Positions 52,183 through 60,631 of a stretch of 64,000 nucleotides of DNA are shown one piece after another; the stretch's first letter is position 1; every line of letters starts with the position of its first letter. The position numbers and the translations under genes were made by a program. This DNA is from Paenibacillus sp. FSL A5-0031 (GTDB taxonomy: Bacteria; Bacillota; Bacilli; Paenibacillales; Paenibacillaceae). The notes beneath the pieces were generated by a model, which worked only from the letters and a program-made list of their open reading frames with translations, ran no database searches and was not told the DNA's origin. The DNA is taken from the NCBI RefSeq assembly GCF_001956295.1, contig NZ_MRTD01000012.1:225575-289574 (forward strand), written 5' to 3'.

Positions 52183-52974
52183 ATGAATACAGCTAAACTA
52201 CCCATGAGTAAGGACGTAGATATGGCAGTCATGTATACGGCCGAGGCTTGCAAGACTAAATCTCAAAAACTCGTACTTAGTGAGATTAATCGAAATATCA
52301 TAGATGAAGTTCTTGAGATTTACGAGCTTAAGGCGTCTTTTGCGGAACAGGGAGTACCCATGCCGAATAAGATTCTAATGTATGGTCCTCCAGGTACGGG
52401 GAAAACCATAACCGCTTTTTATTTAGCACATATGCTAGGGTTGCCACTTATCCTTGTTCGCCTGGATACCATTATCGGCAGCTATTTAGGGGAGACGGCG
52501 GGAAACGTTCGAAAAATATTTGATTATGCGATTCAGAATCCTTGTGTTTTTTTCTTGGATGAATTTGATGCTATTGCGCGGAATCGATCCGGAAGAAGAG
52601 ATGTGCAAGAAATGTCTCGCGTGGTGAATACGCTGCTTCAGTGTCTGGATGAGTTTCAATCTGAAAGCATATTACTTGCAGCAACCAATTTGGATGAAGA
52701 ATTAGACACGGCAGTATGGCGAAGATTTGATACCAAAATGAAGTATGATCCGCCAACAGATTCGGAACGAAGGATTTACACGCAAAAGCTATTTGATAAC
52801 TATGAGAAGAATCAGCTGATTGATGATATAGCCAGTGTTCTCGCTTCATGTAGCTTTGCAGAGATGGAGCAAATATTTATGAAAGCAAAGCGGAAGTCGA
52901 TTTTGAGGAAGACAGACATTACCCTTCAGCATATTGAAGAAGCAAAGGAAGAATATATGGGAGATCGGAAGTAA
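52183..52974 (+). CDS. AAA+ ATPase
   Basis: A 263-aa AAA+ protein. Walker A MYGPPGTGKTITAFYLA near 67, Walker B VFFLDEFDAIARN near 125, sensor 1 LLAATNLDEELD near 165 and the arginine-finger region AVWRRFDTKM. It resembles the single-AAA, FtsH/spastin-like ATPases found on plasmids and phages. ATG at 52183 follows AAAGGAGAA. Its promoter region is the iteron array, so it may be self-regulated. Function not determined. Confidence 0.85.
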   Translation: MNTAKLPMSKDVDMAVMYTAEACKTKSQKLVLSEINRNIIDEVLEIYELKASFAEQGVPMPNKILMYGPPGTGKTITAFYLAHMLGLPLILVRLDTIIGSYLGETAGNVRKIFDYAIQNPCVFFLDEFDAIARNRSGRRDVQEMSRVVNTLLQCLDEFQSESILLAATNLDEELDTAVWRRFDTKMKYDPPTDSERRIYTQKLFDNYEKNQLIDDIASVLASCSFAEMEQIFMKAKRKSILRKTDITLQHIEEAKEEYMGDRK

Positions 52975-53055
52975 CGGTCATCATAATCTTTGAGTGCTAT
53001 AAGGAATTGTGGTATCGTTGAGTAAGAGATTATTCCATAAGGGAGGCGATTTTAC

Positions 53056-53223
53056 TTGGAGAAAAAGTCCAATAAATCGTTGAAAGAACGATTAGCGGTT
53101 GCAAATCAAAAGATTGATGCTCAGCTGCCGGATCTCTGGTTGCAGGCGGAACAAAATTTAGAGAAATTAGAAGAAGATTATCATAACAATAACAATCAAA
53201 TAAATAAGGGGATAAGAGACTAA
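53056..53223 (+). CDS. Putative antitoxin of the PemK/MazF pair (55 aa)
   Basis: TTG start at 53056 follows GGGAGGCGA. The short charged product (NKSLKERLAVANQKIDAQL, AEQNLEKLEEDYHNNN) is helical and lies directly upstream of a MazF-like toxin, as antitoxins do. No RHH or AbrB motif is recognised, so the role rests on position and size. Confidence 0.55.
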   Translation: MEKKSNKSLKERLAVANQKIDAQLPDLWLQAEQNLEKLEEDYHNNNNQINKGIRD

Positions 53224-53250
53224 GGTGTATCAACCTATAGTCTCTTTTTA
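53215..53250 (+). terminator. Terminator between antitoxin and toxin
   Basis: AGAGACTA (53215-53222) pairs with TAGTCTCT (53238-53245), with AGGT/ACCT inside, then TTTTTATTT. It ends at the toxin start region and includes the antitoxin stop, so most transcripts should end before the toxin. Confidence 0.85.
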
Positions 53251-53259
53251 TTTATCCAT

Positions 53260-53574
53260 ATGAATCATAATCGCGGCGATGTTTATTTGGTGTTATATCC
53301 TTTTGATGATGGGGAAAAGGAAAAGCTAAGACCAGGAATTATTTTAGATACGAAGGATAAACGCTCTATTGTGATCAAAGTGACTTCGAATGAAGAGCGA
53401 GGGAACGATAGTCGGGATCTCGCTTTAGTATATTGGCAAGCAGCTGGCCTTCAGAAGCCATCGGTAGCTCGATGTTCCATGTTTGTGCCGCTCAATCATG
53501 ACAAAATTGATAAGTATTTAGGGACGTTGCATCCGGAGGATTTGATCAACGTCCTGGCACATTTTTATAAATAA
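53260..53574 (+). CDS. PemK/MazF-family toxin
   Basis: A 104-aa protein with the PemK/MazF fold pattern: NRGDVYLVLYPFDDGEKEKLRPGIIL, VIKVTSNEERG and SVARCSMFVPL. These are mostly ribosome-independent mRNA endonucleases. There is no ribosome site before the ATG, and a strong terminator lies just upstream, so expression should be low. The RGDV..V.F.. pattern and RPGIIL are family hallmarks. Confidence 0.82.
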   Translation: MNHNRGDVYLVLYPFDDGEKEKLRPGIILDTKDKRSIVIKVTSNEERGNDSRDLALVYWQAAGLQKPSVARCSMFVPLNHDKIDKYLGTLHPEDLINVLAHFYK

Positions 53575-53576
53575 TA

Positions 53577-53609
53577 ACGAAGGCCGATCCGCTGAGGATT
53601 GGCCTTCGT
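53577..53609. terminator. Hairpin after the toxin gene
   Basis: ACGAAGGCC (53577-53585) pairs with GGCCTTCGT (53601-53609), with ATCC/GGAT inside. There is no T-run downstream on the plus strand, but a T-rich run follows on the minus strand, so its direction is uncertain. A diverged copy recurs at about 53906-53937. Confidence 0.6.
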
Positions 53610-53638
53610 CATGAAATTGACGGAAAAGAGCTGAGTAA

Positions 53639-53836
53639 ATGATTAGAATTGTTGATACTAATCCTGAAGTTCTCGCTAAATTTTTAAAAGTCGATGTTGC
53701 TCTCATAAAAGTCTGGAGTGATCGGAGTATGACAGTTGGCCCTGATACTACACATGATTATAAGGTGAGTCGACGGAAGATTCAGTACGGCGTTCTAATA
53801 GGAACGATGGATGGCTATAGCATTCATAAAAATTGA
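53639..53836 (+). CDS. Doubtful ORF next to the toxin-gene duplication
   Basis: A 65-aa frame starting MIRIVDTNPEVLAKFLKVD with a poor ribosome site. It ends as a copied fragment of the toxin gene begins, so it may be a remnant. No family recognised. Confidence 0.25.
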   Translation: MIRIVDTNPEVLAKFLKVDVALIKVWSDRSMTVGPDTTHDYKVSRRKIQYGVLIGTMDGYSIHKN

Positions 53837-53945
53837 TAAGTATTTAGGGACGCTATATCAGGAGGATCTTATCAACGTACTGGAACGATTTTATATCTAA
53901 AAATAAAGGAGGCCGTTCCTGCAGAGGATCGGCCTTTGTTATGAA
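53828..53945 (+). repeat. Partial duplication of the MazF-like gene 3' end and hairpin
   Basis: AAAATTGATAAGTATTTAGG recurs here from the toxin gene (about 53503). The following bases continue to match through the toxin stop (DKYLGTL...EDLINVL) and the GGCC hairpin at roughly 75-80 percent by eye. The copy has no 5' half, so it is a decayed remnant of a second toxin gene. Confidence 0.75.
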
Positions 53946-53958
53946 AGGAGCTTGATGT

Positions 53959-54139
53959 ATGAACCTATTTTTCATTTTTTTCTTATCCGTTATAGGTGTA
54001 GCAACCTTTTCACTATTTATTCATTCTCAAATTCAAATGCATGTCAAAATGATTTTTTTATCAGGGCGTGACACTGCTCACTTTGATGCTGCTCACATTT
54101 CTCTTTATTGATCGCTATGTCATCGGTGTGATCATTTAG
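53959..54139 (+). pseudogene. Small two-TM membrane protein, apparently frameshifted in a T7 run
   Basis: ATG at 53959 follows AAAGGAG. The frame encodes one TM helix (LFFIFFLSVIGVATFSLFI) and stops at 54111. With one T fewer in the T7 run (54053-54059), it would continue as MIFYQGVTLLTLMLLTFLFIDRYVIGVII and stop at 54139, giving a plausible two-helix protein of holin size. Either decayed, phase-variable, or a sequencing error. Confidence 0.5.
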
Positions 54140-54167
54140 CTTAATGTGGATAACCACGAAAAATAAT

Positions 54168-54221
54168 CATACTTTTTGCATACGATTTGCGAACGATTGC
54201 CTTCAAAATCCTTGCTATGCT
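54168..54221 (+). promoter_or_regulatory. Regulated promoter of transfer operon 2 (Tad)
   Basis: CATACTTTTTGCATACGA then TTTGCGAACGAT (54168-54197) matches the block at 39021 in about 27 of 30 positions. After exactly 18 bp comes TATGCT (54216-54221) as -10. The 11-bp tandem repeat TTTGCAWACGA is again visible. The leader of about 190 nt to the first gene holds no clear ORF. Confidence 0.75.
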
Positions 54222-54414
54222 TGTAATAGATAACAAGAGCCACACGAAATGGATAGGAGGGTTGGTGGTGGGAATCTGGCTAAACAGGGTATGGCAGCCA
54301 GCGCTCACTGATCGCTTAATCGTCATCATATTAGTTGATGACATAGTGATCATGAATAGTAACCGATCACCACCAAATCATACCTAAATACTGGAGGTGA
54401 AAGGAGCTGAAAGA

Positions 54415-54786
54415 GTGAAAGAGATTGCGATGAGTGATGTTGCCAATCAACTACAAATGGCGGAGAGCAGCTTGCGCCGCTGGTTGCCAATGATGGAACA
54501 AGCCGGTTATGTGTTTGAACGAAAAGATAATAATCGAAGGCAGCTTACCGAGATAGATATCGTCGCATTTGCGGAGTTGAAGAAATTAAGTCAAGTCATG
54601 ACACTGCCAGAAGCGTGTCAACGGGTAGTTCAGCTGATTCCGCAAGTGTCTACGGGTAATCGAGCGCAAGAAGAGATTCTCTTCGAGCAGCTGCTCGAAG
54701 CATTACCGGAGGCGATTTACTGGCAGGGCAAAGACGCACCGGTTGCGCAGCTACGCCAGCAATGGCTAAAAGTAAAATCTTCCTAA
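54415..54786 (+). CDS. MerR-like HTH regulator
   Basis: A 123-aa protein. The N-terminal MerR-like winged helix (MSDVANQLQMAESSLRRWLPMMEQAGYVFERKDNNRRQLTEIDI) is followed by a helical C-terminus. GTG at 54415 is 9 nt after AAAGGAG; the frame reaches a GTG at 54397 that overlaps a ribosome site. First gene of the Tad operon and a candidate activator of the two shared promoters. Confidence 0.7.
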   Translation: MKEIAMSDVANQLQMAESSLRRWLPMMEQAGYVFERKDNNRRQLTEIDIVAFAELKKLSQVMTLPEACQRVVQLIPQVSTGNRAQEEILFEQLLEALPEAIYWQGKDAPVAQLRQQWLKVKSS

Positions 54787-54802
54787 CGGAGAGGAGAACA
54801 AA

Positions 54803-55501
54803 ATGAAGTTTAGCTTAAAGAAATTGAATCGGATGCTGCTTTATGTTTTTGGCATGACAGCAGCACTGGTACTGCTCTATATCTTGGATACAAGATGGAC
54901 GGTCATGGTCGATACACAGAGAGTAGTCATAGCAGCTAGACAATTGCTACCGCATGACGCAATTAAGGAAGAAGATCTTATGATCCTTCGGATCAAAGAG
55001 GATTATGTCATATCTGGCGCGATACCTGCAGAGGATGCGCATTTATTAATTGGTCAGGAAGCGCTGCAGCTTATTGAGGCAGGTGATCAAATGACCGTGA
55101 ACCGAGTGGACAAGACTTCACTGCTTAGTGTGCCAGGGGCAACGGTTGTGGAATTGCCAGATGATTGGATACTTTCTGTTCCAGGCAGCTTGCGCAGACT
55201 AGACCGGATTACCATATTTGCTGTACCGACCGATACCGAAAAAGTAAATGCAGAAACAGGCATTACCGAACCACTTCTAACGAAAGCGGAGAAAGTGGCA
55301 GAGGATATTGTTGTCGCCTATTACAAAGATGCAAGCTCCAATGAAGTAAAGAATGTTGAAGGTACTGCGAATCCGAATGTGAGAGTGGATGCAACCGTGC
55401 GAGGTCGTAAGCTAGAGCTAGAACTGACGCCAGATCAACTGAAGCTGTTGTCAGAAAAAGCAGCGAGCGGTCATCAATTTATAGTGGGGTATGGATCATG
55501 A
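54803..55501 (+). CDS. CpaB/RcpC-like SAF-domain pilus assembly protein
   Basis: A 232-aa protein: one N-terminal TM helix (VFGMTAALVLLYILDTRW), then a SAF-like domain (VVIAARQLLPHDAIKEEDLMILRI) as in CpaB/FlgA-type proteins, and a beta-rich C-terminus (RLDRITIFAVP, VVAYYKDASSNEV). In Tad systems CpaB acts in pilus assembly outside the membrane. ATG follows GGAGAGGAG. Its stop overlaps the next start (ATGA). Confidence 0.78.
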   Translation: MKFSLKKLNRMLLYVFGMTAALVLLYILDTRWTVMVDTQRVVIAARQLLPHDAIKEEDLMILRIKEDYVISGAIPAEDAHLLIGQEALQLIEAGDQMTVNRVDKTSLLSVPGATVVELPDDWILSVPGSLRRLDRITIFAVPTDTEKVNAETGITEPLLTKAEKVAEDIVVAYYKDASSNEVKNVEGTANPNVRVDATVRGRKLELELTPDQLKLLSEKAASGHQFIVGYGS

Positions 55502-56670
55502 ACATTGGTTTTATAGGGAATGATCAAGAACTATGTCGTCAGCTGCGCCAGGCATCTCAGACGGAAGGGGTATTTAGTACCCAAGAAACAAATGATATGG
55601 AGCTTATCTTAGATACGCTTAAAACCTGCAAGCTGATTTTAATCTCTGACCGGCTAGTACAGCCGCATGAGTTGGAATCGCTGAAGGAGCTCTTTCTTGG
55701 AAAGGCAGAACTAGTTTATTTAATTAGCTACAAAGCGGATACTCCGGTTATAGAAGAGACCAAGCTGGTGTGTATGCGGCATGGGATTGGCATTTGCCAT
55801 CCCAAACGAACAGTAGAGCAGCTCGTGGAATTTATTCAGCAGCAATACCTTGGCGGTGGTGCGCCGGTGAGCAAACAAGGAGGACAAGTCATTGCGCTTG
55901 TCGGCACAAGGGGACAAACGGGAGTGACAGCCACTACGTTTTCTCTCGCAGATGAGATTGGAAGGCGGATGGGGCGAAAGGTAGCTGTGATTGGCTTAGA
56001 TGCTTTTTCCCCTGGAGATACCTTTATCACCTATGCAGGCAGCTATCTCAATGATCTGTACACACAAATTAAAGATGGTGGTATTTTGACGCCAGCAGAG
56101 CTCGTTACGCATATGCATCAGGCTAAGAACTTTGCGTTTTTGGCTGGCAATATGGATATTACCAAACGTTATCGGTACTCCTCGGAGTCCGTAGCCCATG
56201 TTATTGCATGCGCGCGAGAGGTTTTTGATGTGGTACTGCTTGATGCAGGCTCTAATCCAGATAATAACCTATGCTTACAAGCTTTGCTGCATGCAGACAT
56301 GCGAGTGGTGGTAACGACGCAGCAACCCGCAGCCCTTACCAATTGGCACCGGTATATACCACTTTTTAGAATGGTGAGCAGCGAGTCCATGTCATTTATG
56401 CTCCTGATTAATAAATGGTCAAAGCAGTGGGGAGATACAAAAGAGATTGAGCGTAGCATGGCTGTGCCGCTGCTAGGGTGGCTGCCCGATTTGAAAGATG
56501 ACGGTATGTTGTGTGAGATGGAGAGACGTTTGCTCACCACAGTCGATCATTCTAAATATACCGAACAACTGAAGCAAATGGTTGATTTATTGCAATCACG
56601 CTTCAAGTGGCCAGCACAAGAAGAAACACCTGCCCGAAAATGGAGATTTGGGAGGAGAGCGACATCGTGA
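55498..56670 (+). CDS. CpaE/TadZ-like localisation protein
   Basis: A 390-aa protein with a degenerate receiver domain (residues 1-120) and a MinD-like ATPase domain (IALVGTRGQTGVTATTFSLA near 135, KVAVIGLDAFSPGD, VVLLDAGSNPDNN). As in several TadZ proteins the P-loop is altered: the invariant Lys of GKT is replaced (QTGVTA), so ATPase activity is doubtful. It should place the Tad machine at the membrane. The stop overlaps the CpaF start. Confidence 0.8.
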   Translation: MNIGFIGNDQELCRQLRQASQTEGVFSTQETNDMELILDTLKTCKLILISDRLVQPHELESLKELFLGKAELVYLISYKADTPVIEETKLVCMRHGIGICHPKRTVEQLVEFIQQQYLGGGAPVSKQGGQVIALVGTRGQTGVTATTFSLADEIGRRMGRKVAVIGLDAFSPGDTFITYAGSYLNDLYTQIKDGGILTPAELVTHMHQAKNFAFLAGNMDITKRYRYSSESVAHVIACAREVFDVVLLDAGSNPDNNLCLQALLHADMRVVVTTQQPAALTNWHRYIPLFRMVSSESMSFMLLINKWSKQWGDTKEIERSMAVPLLGWLPDLKDDGMLCEMERRLLTTVDHSKYTEQLKQMVDLLQSRFKWPAQEETPARKWRFGRRATS

Positions 56671-58154
56671 GTAGTCCGTGGCGAGAGCAAGATTTTCATA
56701 TCACCGAACTGGAATCTAAGGAGCACGTAAGTCATAAACCAGCCATACAAAAGGCGAGTAGTCATTCGCTAAGTGATGAGTTTAAAGCGCTTTGTATGCA
56801 GGTGCGAAATAATTTTCGAGTCAAAAATGAACAGCGTACAGATAAAGACATGAAGAAGTGGCAAGCGTTGCAGCATGATGCTGTTATCGGAAAGCCAGAA
56901 GCGGTCCAGTTATTTATGGGCGAAATCGAAGAACATATTCGGGTTAATCAATTACAGCACGTCAAGCAGCCAAGCTATTATCATTCACTAGTGGAGGCGG
57001 TTTTTCAGCAAACGTTCGGTCTAGGTCCCATTTCGGTATGGAAAAAGCATCCGAAATATGCGAGATCACAATCTGCTCGTATTATGGGTCGTAAAATCTT
57101 CTTCGACATTCCAGGTGAGAAGGCCCTGCAGCCTTTTGCTTATGAGTCGGAGGAAGAAGTGGTCGAGAATATTATCGAAAAAATACGGATGAAGGATGAG
57201 TTTTCTCATATTAACCAATATAACCCGACTTTGGAATTGGATTTGGAAGATGGAAACCGTGTAACGATAATGATTCCGCCACTTGTTCGGCGTCCAACGA
57301 TCATATTTCGTAACGATACCATGAGAGCACCTACCCTAGAGGATTTGGTGGATGAGGGAACTATTCCATCAGAAAGTTTGCCGATTGTCCGAGGGGTTGG
57401 GCATGCGCTTCTTAATATGGTGATTACAGGGGCAGTACGATCAGGGAAAAGTACGCTGATAAAGGCGCTTTACGCAGAACGACGGAAAGAAGGACGAGTT
57501 GCCGTAACCGTTGAACGAGGCCATGCGGAGATGAGACTGAGTGACAATCATGAAGATGATCAATTGGTTGAAATTGTTATAAAAACAGATGAGGATTACG
57601 CGAAGGTATTTGATATTGTGCTGCGTTCTGATTTTATCTTTCTCATTGTTGGAGAGACGCGAAGTATGGAAGGAGAACTTTTTTTGACCTCCTGTGAACG
57701 AAGCAAGGGCGGATCAATGACCAGCTACCATACCGAGAAAGTTGCCAACATACCAGGTCAATTAGCACGGATTGTCTTACAACGTTTTCCGAACCGAGAA
57801 TACTGTGAAGAACTCATTCGCGTCGCAGAGAATATTAATCTCGCAACCGTCATGAAAGAACAAGATGATGGATCGAAAAAACTCGTTCGGTTGACCGAAA
57901 TCAGACTTGATCCTTTTACGTTTGAAGTGAGCTGTCACGATATCATGCGATGGGAACCCGAGCAAAATCGATGGACATATTGCGATGACTTCTCAGATGA
58001 AGTCATAGAAAAAATGAAAGAAACAGCACCGAATTATGCCGAGCAAGCTTTATCAGCTTTGAGGCGATTAGCTCATAGTCACCCTATGTCGGAGTCCAAT
58101 ATTGAAAAGGCGTTAAGCAGCCAGCTTGAAGAGGTGGTTGTGAATGATATTTAA
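56667..58154 (+). CDS. CpaF/TadA-family type II/IV secretion ATPase
   Basis: About 495 aa from the GTG at 56667, which overlaps the CpaE stop and follows GGGAGGAG. Walker A is ITGAVRSGKSTLIKALY near 255, then VTVERGHAEMRL (Asp-box-like region) and FLIVGETRSMEGELFL (Walker B-like), with the His-box TSYHTEK. These are the marks of the hexameric ATPase that drives Tad pilus assembly. Upstream frame to 56607 is not needed. Confidence 0.88.
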   Translation: MSSPWREQDFHITELESKEHVSHKPAIQKASSHSLSDEFKALCMQVRNNFRVKNEQRTDKDMKKWQALQHDAVIGKPEAVQLFMGEIEEHIRVNQLQHVKQPSYYHSLVEAVFQQTFGLGPISVWKKHPKYARSQSARIMGRKIFFDIPGEKALQPFAYESEEEVVENIIEKIRMKDEFSHINQYNPTLELDLEDGNRVTIMIPPLVRRPTIIFRNDTMRAPTLEDLVDEGTIPSESLPIVRGVGHALLNMVITGAVRSGKSTLIKALYAERRKEGRVAVTVERGHAEMRLSDNHEDDQLVEIVIKTDEDYAKVFDIVLRSDFIFLIVGETRSMEGELFLTSCERSKGGSMTSYHTEKVANIPGQLARIVLQRFPNREYCEELIRVAENINLATVMKEQDDGSKKLVRLTEIRLDPFTFEVSCHDIMRWEPEQNRWTYCDDFSDEVIEKMKETAPNYAEQALSALRRLAHSHPMSESNIEKALSSQLEEVVVNDI

Positions 58155-59118
58155 ATTGGATTTATCAATGGAAGTCATTTTAAAAGCGGCCATCATGTTA
58201 TTTTATGTAGCTTGCGCCTTTGGTCTCATTGCAGCTATTCGCAGCCAGCTGTTTCGATCATGGAATGTACCCTTTTTTCTAGATACAACAACTGCGAAGA
58301 AAATGGAGGAAGAGGATAAAACTTTTTCTCACCTGGAGCTTCTGCTCCGATCAACGAGCAAAACATTTCATCGTAACTCAGTCAACCAGTTTATTAGCTT
58401 ATGTATAGGTGTGATGGTAATTGTTTACGCGATCTTATTGGTTGGATTTAGTGCCGGTGAACCTTTAACGTGGTGGAATAGGCGAGCTTTTGGATTTGCA
58501 GGAATAATTGCGCTGCTACCATATGGCTTACTGAGAATAAAACTTTATAACCTGCGTAGGGAAAACAGTTACGCACTCATTGAAGCGACAGAATTGCTTA
58601 TTTTGAAATATCGAAGCCCTGGTACGCAAGGTGATTTATATCATGCTTTGTATGATACTGCTGATGAGCTTCAGGGAACGATGAAACGTGCATTTAGCTC
58701 GTTGGTAACGATATTACAGTTACAGGGCAAGTCAGCGATTCGAGAGGGTGTCGAGTTGTTTAAGTATCAGATCGATAATAGCTGGGCGAAGCAGCTGGGT
58801 GTGTTATTTACAAAAGCGGCAAAGGAAAATAGGAATATTGGACGAGCATTGGAAAAAGTGCATACCGATATGCAGGAATCGAAGCGAATTGTTGAAGCAG
58901 AGAAGTCGGAGTATATGGATTCCATTATTATGGGTTACTTTCCACTGATTTTGGTTCCAGCTTCAATCTATGGCATCAATCGCATGTTCGAAGGGGCTAT
59001 CATGAAAATATTGTTTGATGATCCTAAGACACTACAAGCATTGATTCTTTGTATTATTTTTATTGTAATAGGCTTAGTCACATCGTTAATCTTATCCAAG
59101 CCTAAAATTGAGGTGTAG
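58144..59118 (+). CDS. TadB-like inner membrane platform protein
   Basis: A 324-aa protein with TM helices at both ends and in the middle, and a cytoplasmic T2SSF-like domain (LLILKYRSPGTQGDLYHALYD, FKYQIDNSWAKQLGVLFTKAAKENRNIGRALEKVH). This is the TadB/GspF platform that sits below the pilus. It overlaps cpaF-like by 11 bp. Confidence 0.8.
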   Translation: MIFKLDLSMEVILKAAIMLFYVACAFGLIAAIRSQLFRSWNVPFFLDTTTAKKMEEEDKTFSHLELLLRSTSKTFHRNSVNQFISLCIGVMVIVYAILLVGFSAGEPLTWWNRRAFGFAGIIALLPYGLLRIKLYNLRRENSYALIEATELLILKYRSPGTQGDLYHALYDTADELQGTMKRAFSSLVTILQLQGKSAIREGVELFKYQIDNSWAKQLGVLFTKAAKENRNIGRALEKVHTDMQESKRIVEAEKSEYMDSIIMGYFPLILVPASIYGINRMFEGAIMKILFDDPKTLQALILCIIFIVIGLVTSLILSKPKIEV

Positions 59119-59121
59119 CTT

Positions 59122-60000
59122 ATGCTCATACATGGTGGAAAAATTGGCCTATATCTACTAGAAGTGGTGTCTGTCTTTCTTCTTATGCGAGAGCTGCTCT
59201 ATATGCGGCGACGTAGTCCGCCGGATCTGTTAAAGCAGCTCATTGATATGACCAAGGGGCAGAAGGGACGTGTATTCCAGTTTTACAAGGACGATGAACT
59301 GGATGCAGCTTTTACCTTTGCGGGTATTATGAAGAATGGTTCAGCCTGGCAATACAAATTTTATCGAGATCTGTTTTTTATAACGACGATTATGGTATTG
59401 CATATCTATTTCCTTTTCGTTCAGGAGTACCCTGTAAAAGGCATGTTATTAACATTTCTGCTCTACATGGTGTCGTTAACAGGGAAGTCATTTGCACCAG
59501 GGCGATTATTTTTGGTCATGGCCGGTAAGGAGAAGCAGAAACAAAAGAGCGATGAGATCATAGACCTTTACATGCTGCTCTCTAACGATTATCAGGCTGA
59601 AAATAACGATCATTATCAAAGCGTTTTCGCAAAGCTTACCGAGTTTAGTTCATTTACCAAGGCACTCCGTCCGGATCTAGATCGATTGTTGTTTGATTTT
59701 CCGGTTGATGGTGCAAAAGCATTTAAGGATTTTGGTCAGCGTGTGGGTACGAAAGAAGCGAAAACATTAGCAGATTTGCTAGAGAAGATTAATGAATCAA
59801 ATCCTGAAATGGCCGTAGATTTGCTAGATAAAAACTACGATACCTTTCTTGATTTCCGAAGGCAGCGCCGCAAACAGAGATTAAAGATTAACGGTTATAT
59901 AGGACATACTGTCGTATTTCTGGCCATCATCTCTGTGATTTATTTTGTTAACGTAGCATCGAATGCTTATAAAAACGTGTTATTGGACGCTTTAAACTAA
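59122..60000 (+). CDS. TadC-like inner membrane platform protein
   Basis: A 292-aa companion of TadB with two TM helices near 90-130 (FITTIMVLHIYFLFV, LLTFLLYMVSLTG) and one near the C-terminus (HTVVFLAIISVIYFV). The T2SSF-like domain contains FKDFGQRVGTKEAKTLADLLEKI. ATG at 59122 follows GAGGTG. The Tad set is complete for ATPase, platform and TadZ; no prepilin peptidase is seen in the window. Confidence 0.75.
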   Translation: MLIHGGKIGLYLLEVVSVFLLMRELLYMRRRSPPDLLKQLIDMTKGQKGRVFQFYKDDELDAAFTFAGIMKNGSAWQYKFYRDLFFITTIMVLHIYFLFVQEYPVKGMLLTFLLYMVSLTGKSFAPGRLFLVMAGKEKQKQKSDEIIDLYMLLSNDYQAENNDHYQSVFAKLTEFSSFTKALRPDLDRLLFDFPVDGAKAFKDFGQRVGTKEAKTLADLLEKINESNPEMAVDLLDKNYDTFLDFRRQRRKQRLKINGYIGHTVVFLAIISVIYFVNVASNAYKNVLLDALN

Positions 60001-60036
60001 AATGAACGCCCAAAAGGGCAAGAGGAGATCATTCAC

Positions 60037-60198
60037 ATGCAAAACGCCTTAGCAACCGTTATTTTAATTGCAGCAACACTTATTCTGATAAGCTTGACAG
60101 TCTTTTCGGATACAGGAACGTTTGGAGATGCATCCACACAAAAAGAACGCGCGCATACCATCTCAGAGAACACAACGATCCCAACCAAATTAAAATAA
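60037..60198 (+). CDS. Small pilin-like protein (53 aa)
   Basis: Starts MQNALATVILIAATLILISL, a hydrophobic helix as in Flp-type pilins, with a hydrophilic tail (SDTGTFGDASTQKERAH). ATG at 60037 follows AAGAGGAG. Position after TadC and before TadE-like genes fits the Flp pilin or minor pilin. There is no standard prepilin leader, so export might differ. Confidence 0.6.
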   Translation: MQNALATVILIAATLILISLTVFSDTGTFGDASTQKERAHTISENTTIPTKLK

Positions 60199-60200
60199 GT

Positions 60201-60244
60201 AAGGGGGGAGCCGGCATGCTTTACGAGCATGCCGGCATTTTTAT
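60201..60244 (+). promoter_or_regulatory. Hairpin between ribosome site and start codon
   Basis: AAGGGGGGAG (60201-60210) is a strong ribosome site but lies about 34 nt before the ATG at 60245. A perfect 10-bp stem (GCCGGCATGC, 60210-60219, with GCATGCCGGC, 60227-60236) lies between, followed by ATTTTTAT. It is either a terminator or a hairpin that brings the ribosome site close to the start. Confidence 0.7.
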
Positions 60245-60631
60245 ATGAAAGCCGTTATTGCATTCGTTATATTATCTCCGTTCTTTCTCTATTTTTTGTT
60301 TCAGCCCAGCGTGGAGAGAACCTTACAATATAGGGATCAAGTACTGCAAAAAAAGGCATATGAGGCCGCGCATTTAGTAGCGCTGGATGGTCGCTTAACG
60401 GAAGAGGTCAAAGAGGAAATCATTGGCCAGTTAGAGAAAGCTTATTTTCGACGTGATAAAATTGATTTAAAGGGTCCAGCTATTGCAGTTACTCGTGGGG
60501 AAATTATTGAAGTATCTCTGCAGTACCCACAAGGTCCGACGCAAATTTTCAATCTGTTTGGTAGCGACGAGGAAAGAGATTACTATTACCCCATTACGAT
60601 TATGAGCGAATATATTGAGGAACGGCCATGA
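60245..60631 (+). CDS. TadE-like pseudopilin, 1
   Basis: A 128-aa protein with a single N-terminal TM helix (VIAFVILSPFFLYFLF) and a periplasm-side style domain (ALDGRLTEEVKEEIIGQLEK, IIEVSLQYPQGP). The pattern fits TadE/minor pilin proteins in Tad loci, though the classic Glu after the helix is not obvious. No ribosome site directly before the ATG. Its stop overlaps the next start. Confidence 0.62.
   Translation: MKAVIAFVILSPFFLYFLFQPSVERTLQYRDQVLQKKAYEAAHLVALDGRLTEEVKEEIIGQLEKAYFRRDKIDLKGPAIAVTRGEIIEVSLQYPQGPTQIFNLFGSDEERDYYYPITIMSEYIEERP

Noticed and set aside
54187..54387. 66-aa frame downstream of the Tad promoter
   Set aside because: Starts inside the repeat block upstream of the -10, has no ribosome site and no recognisable composition.
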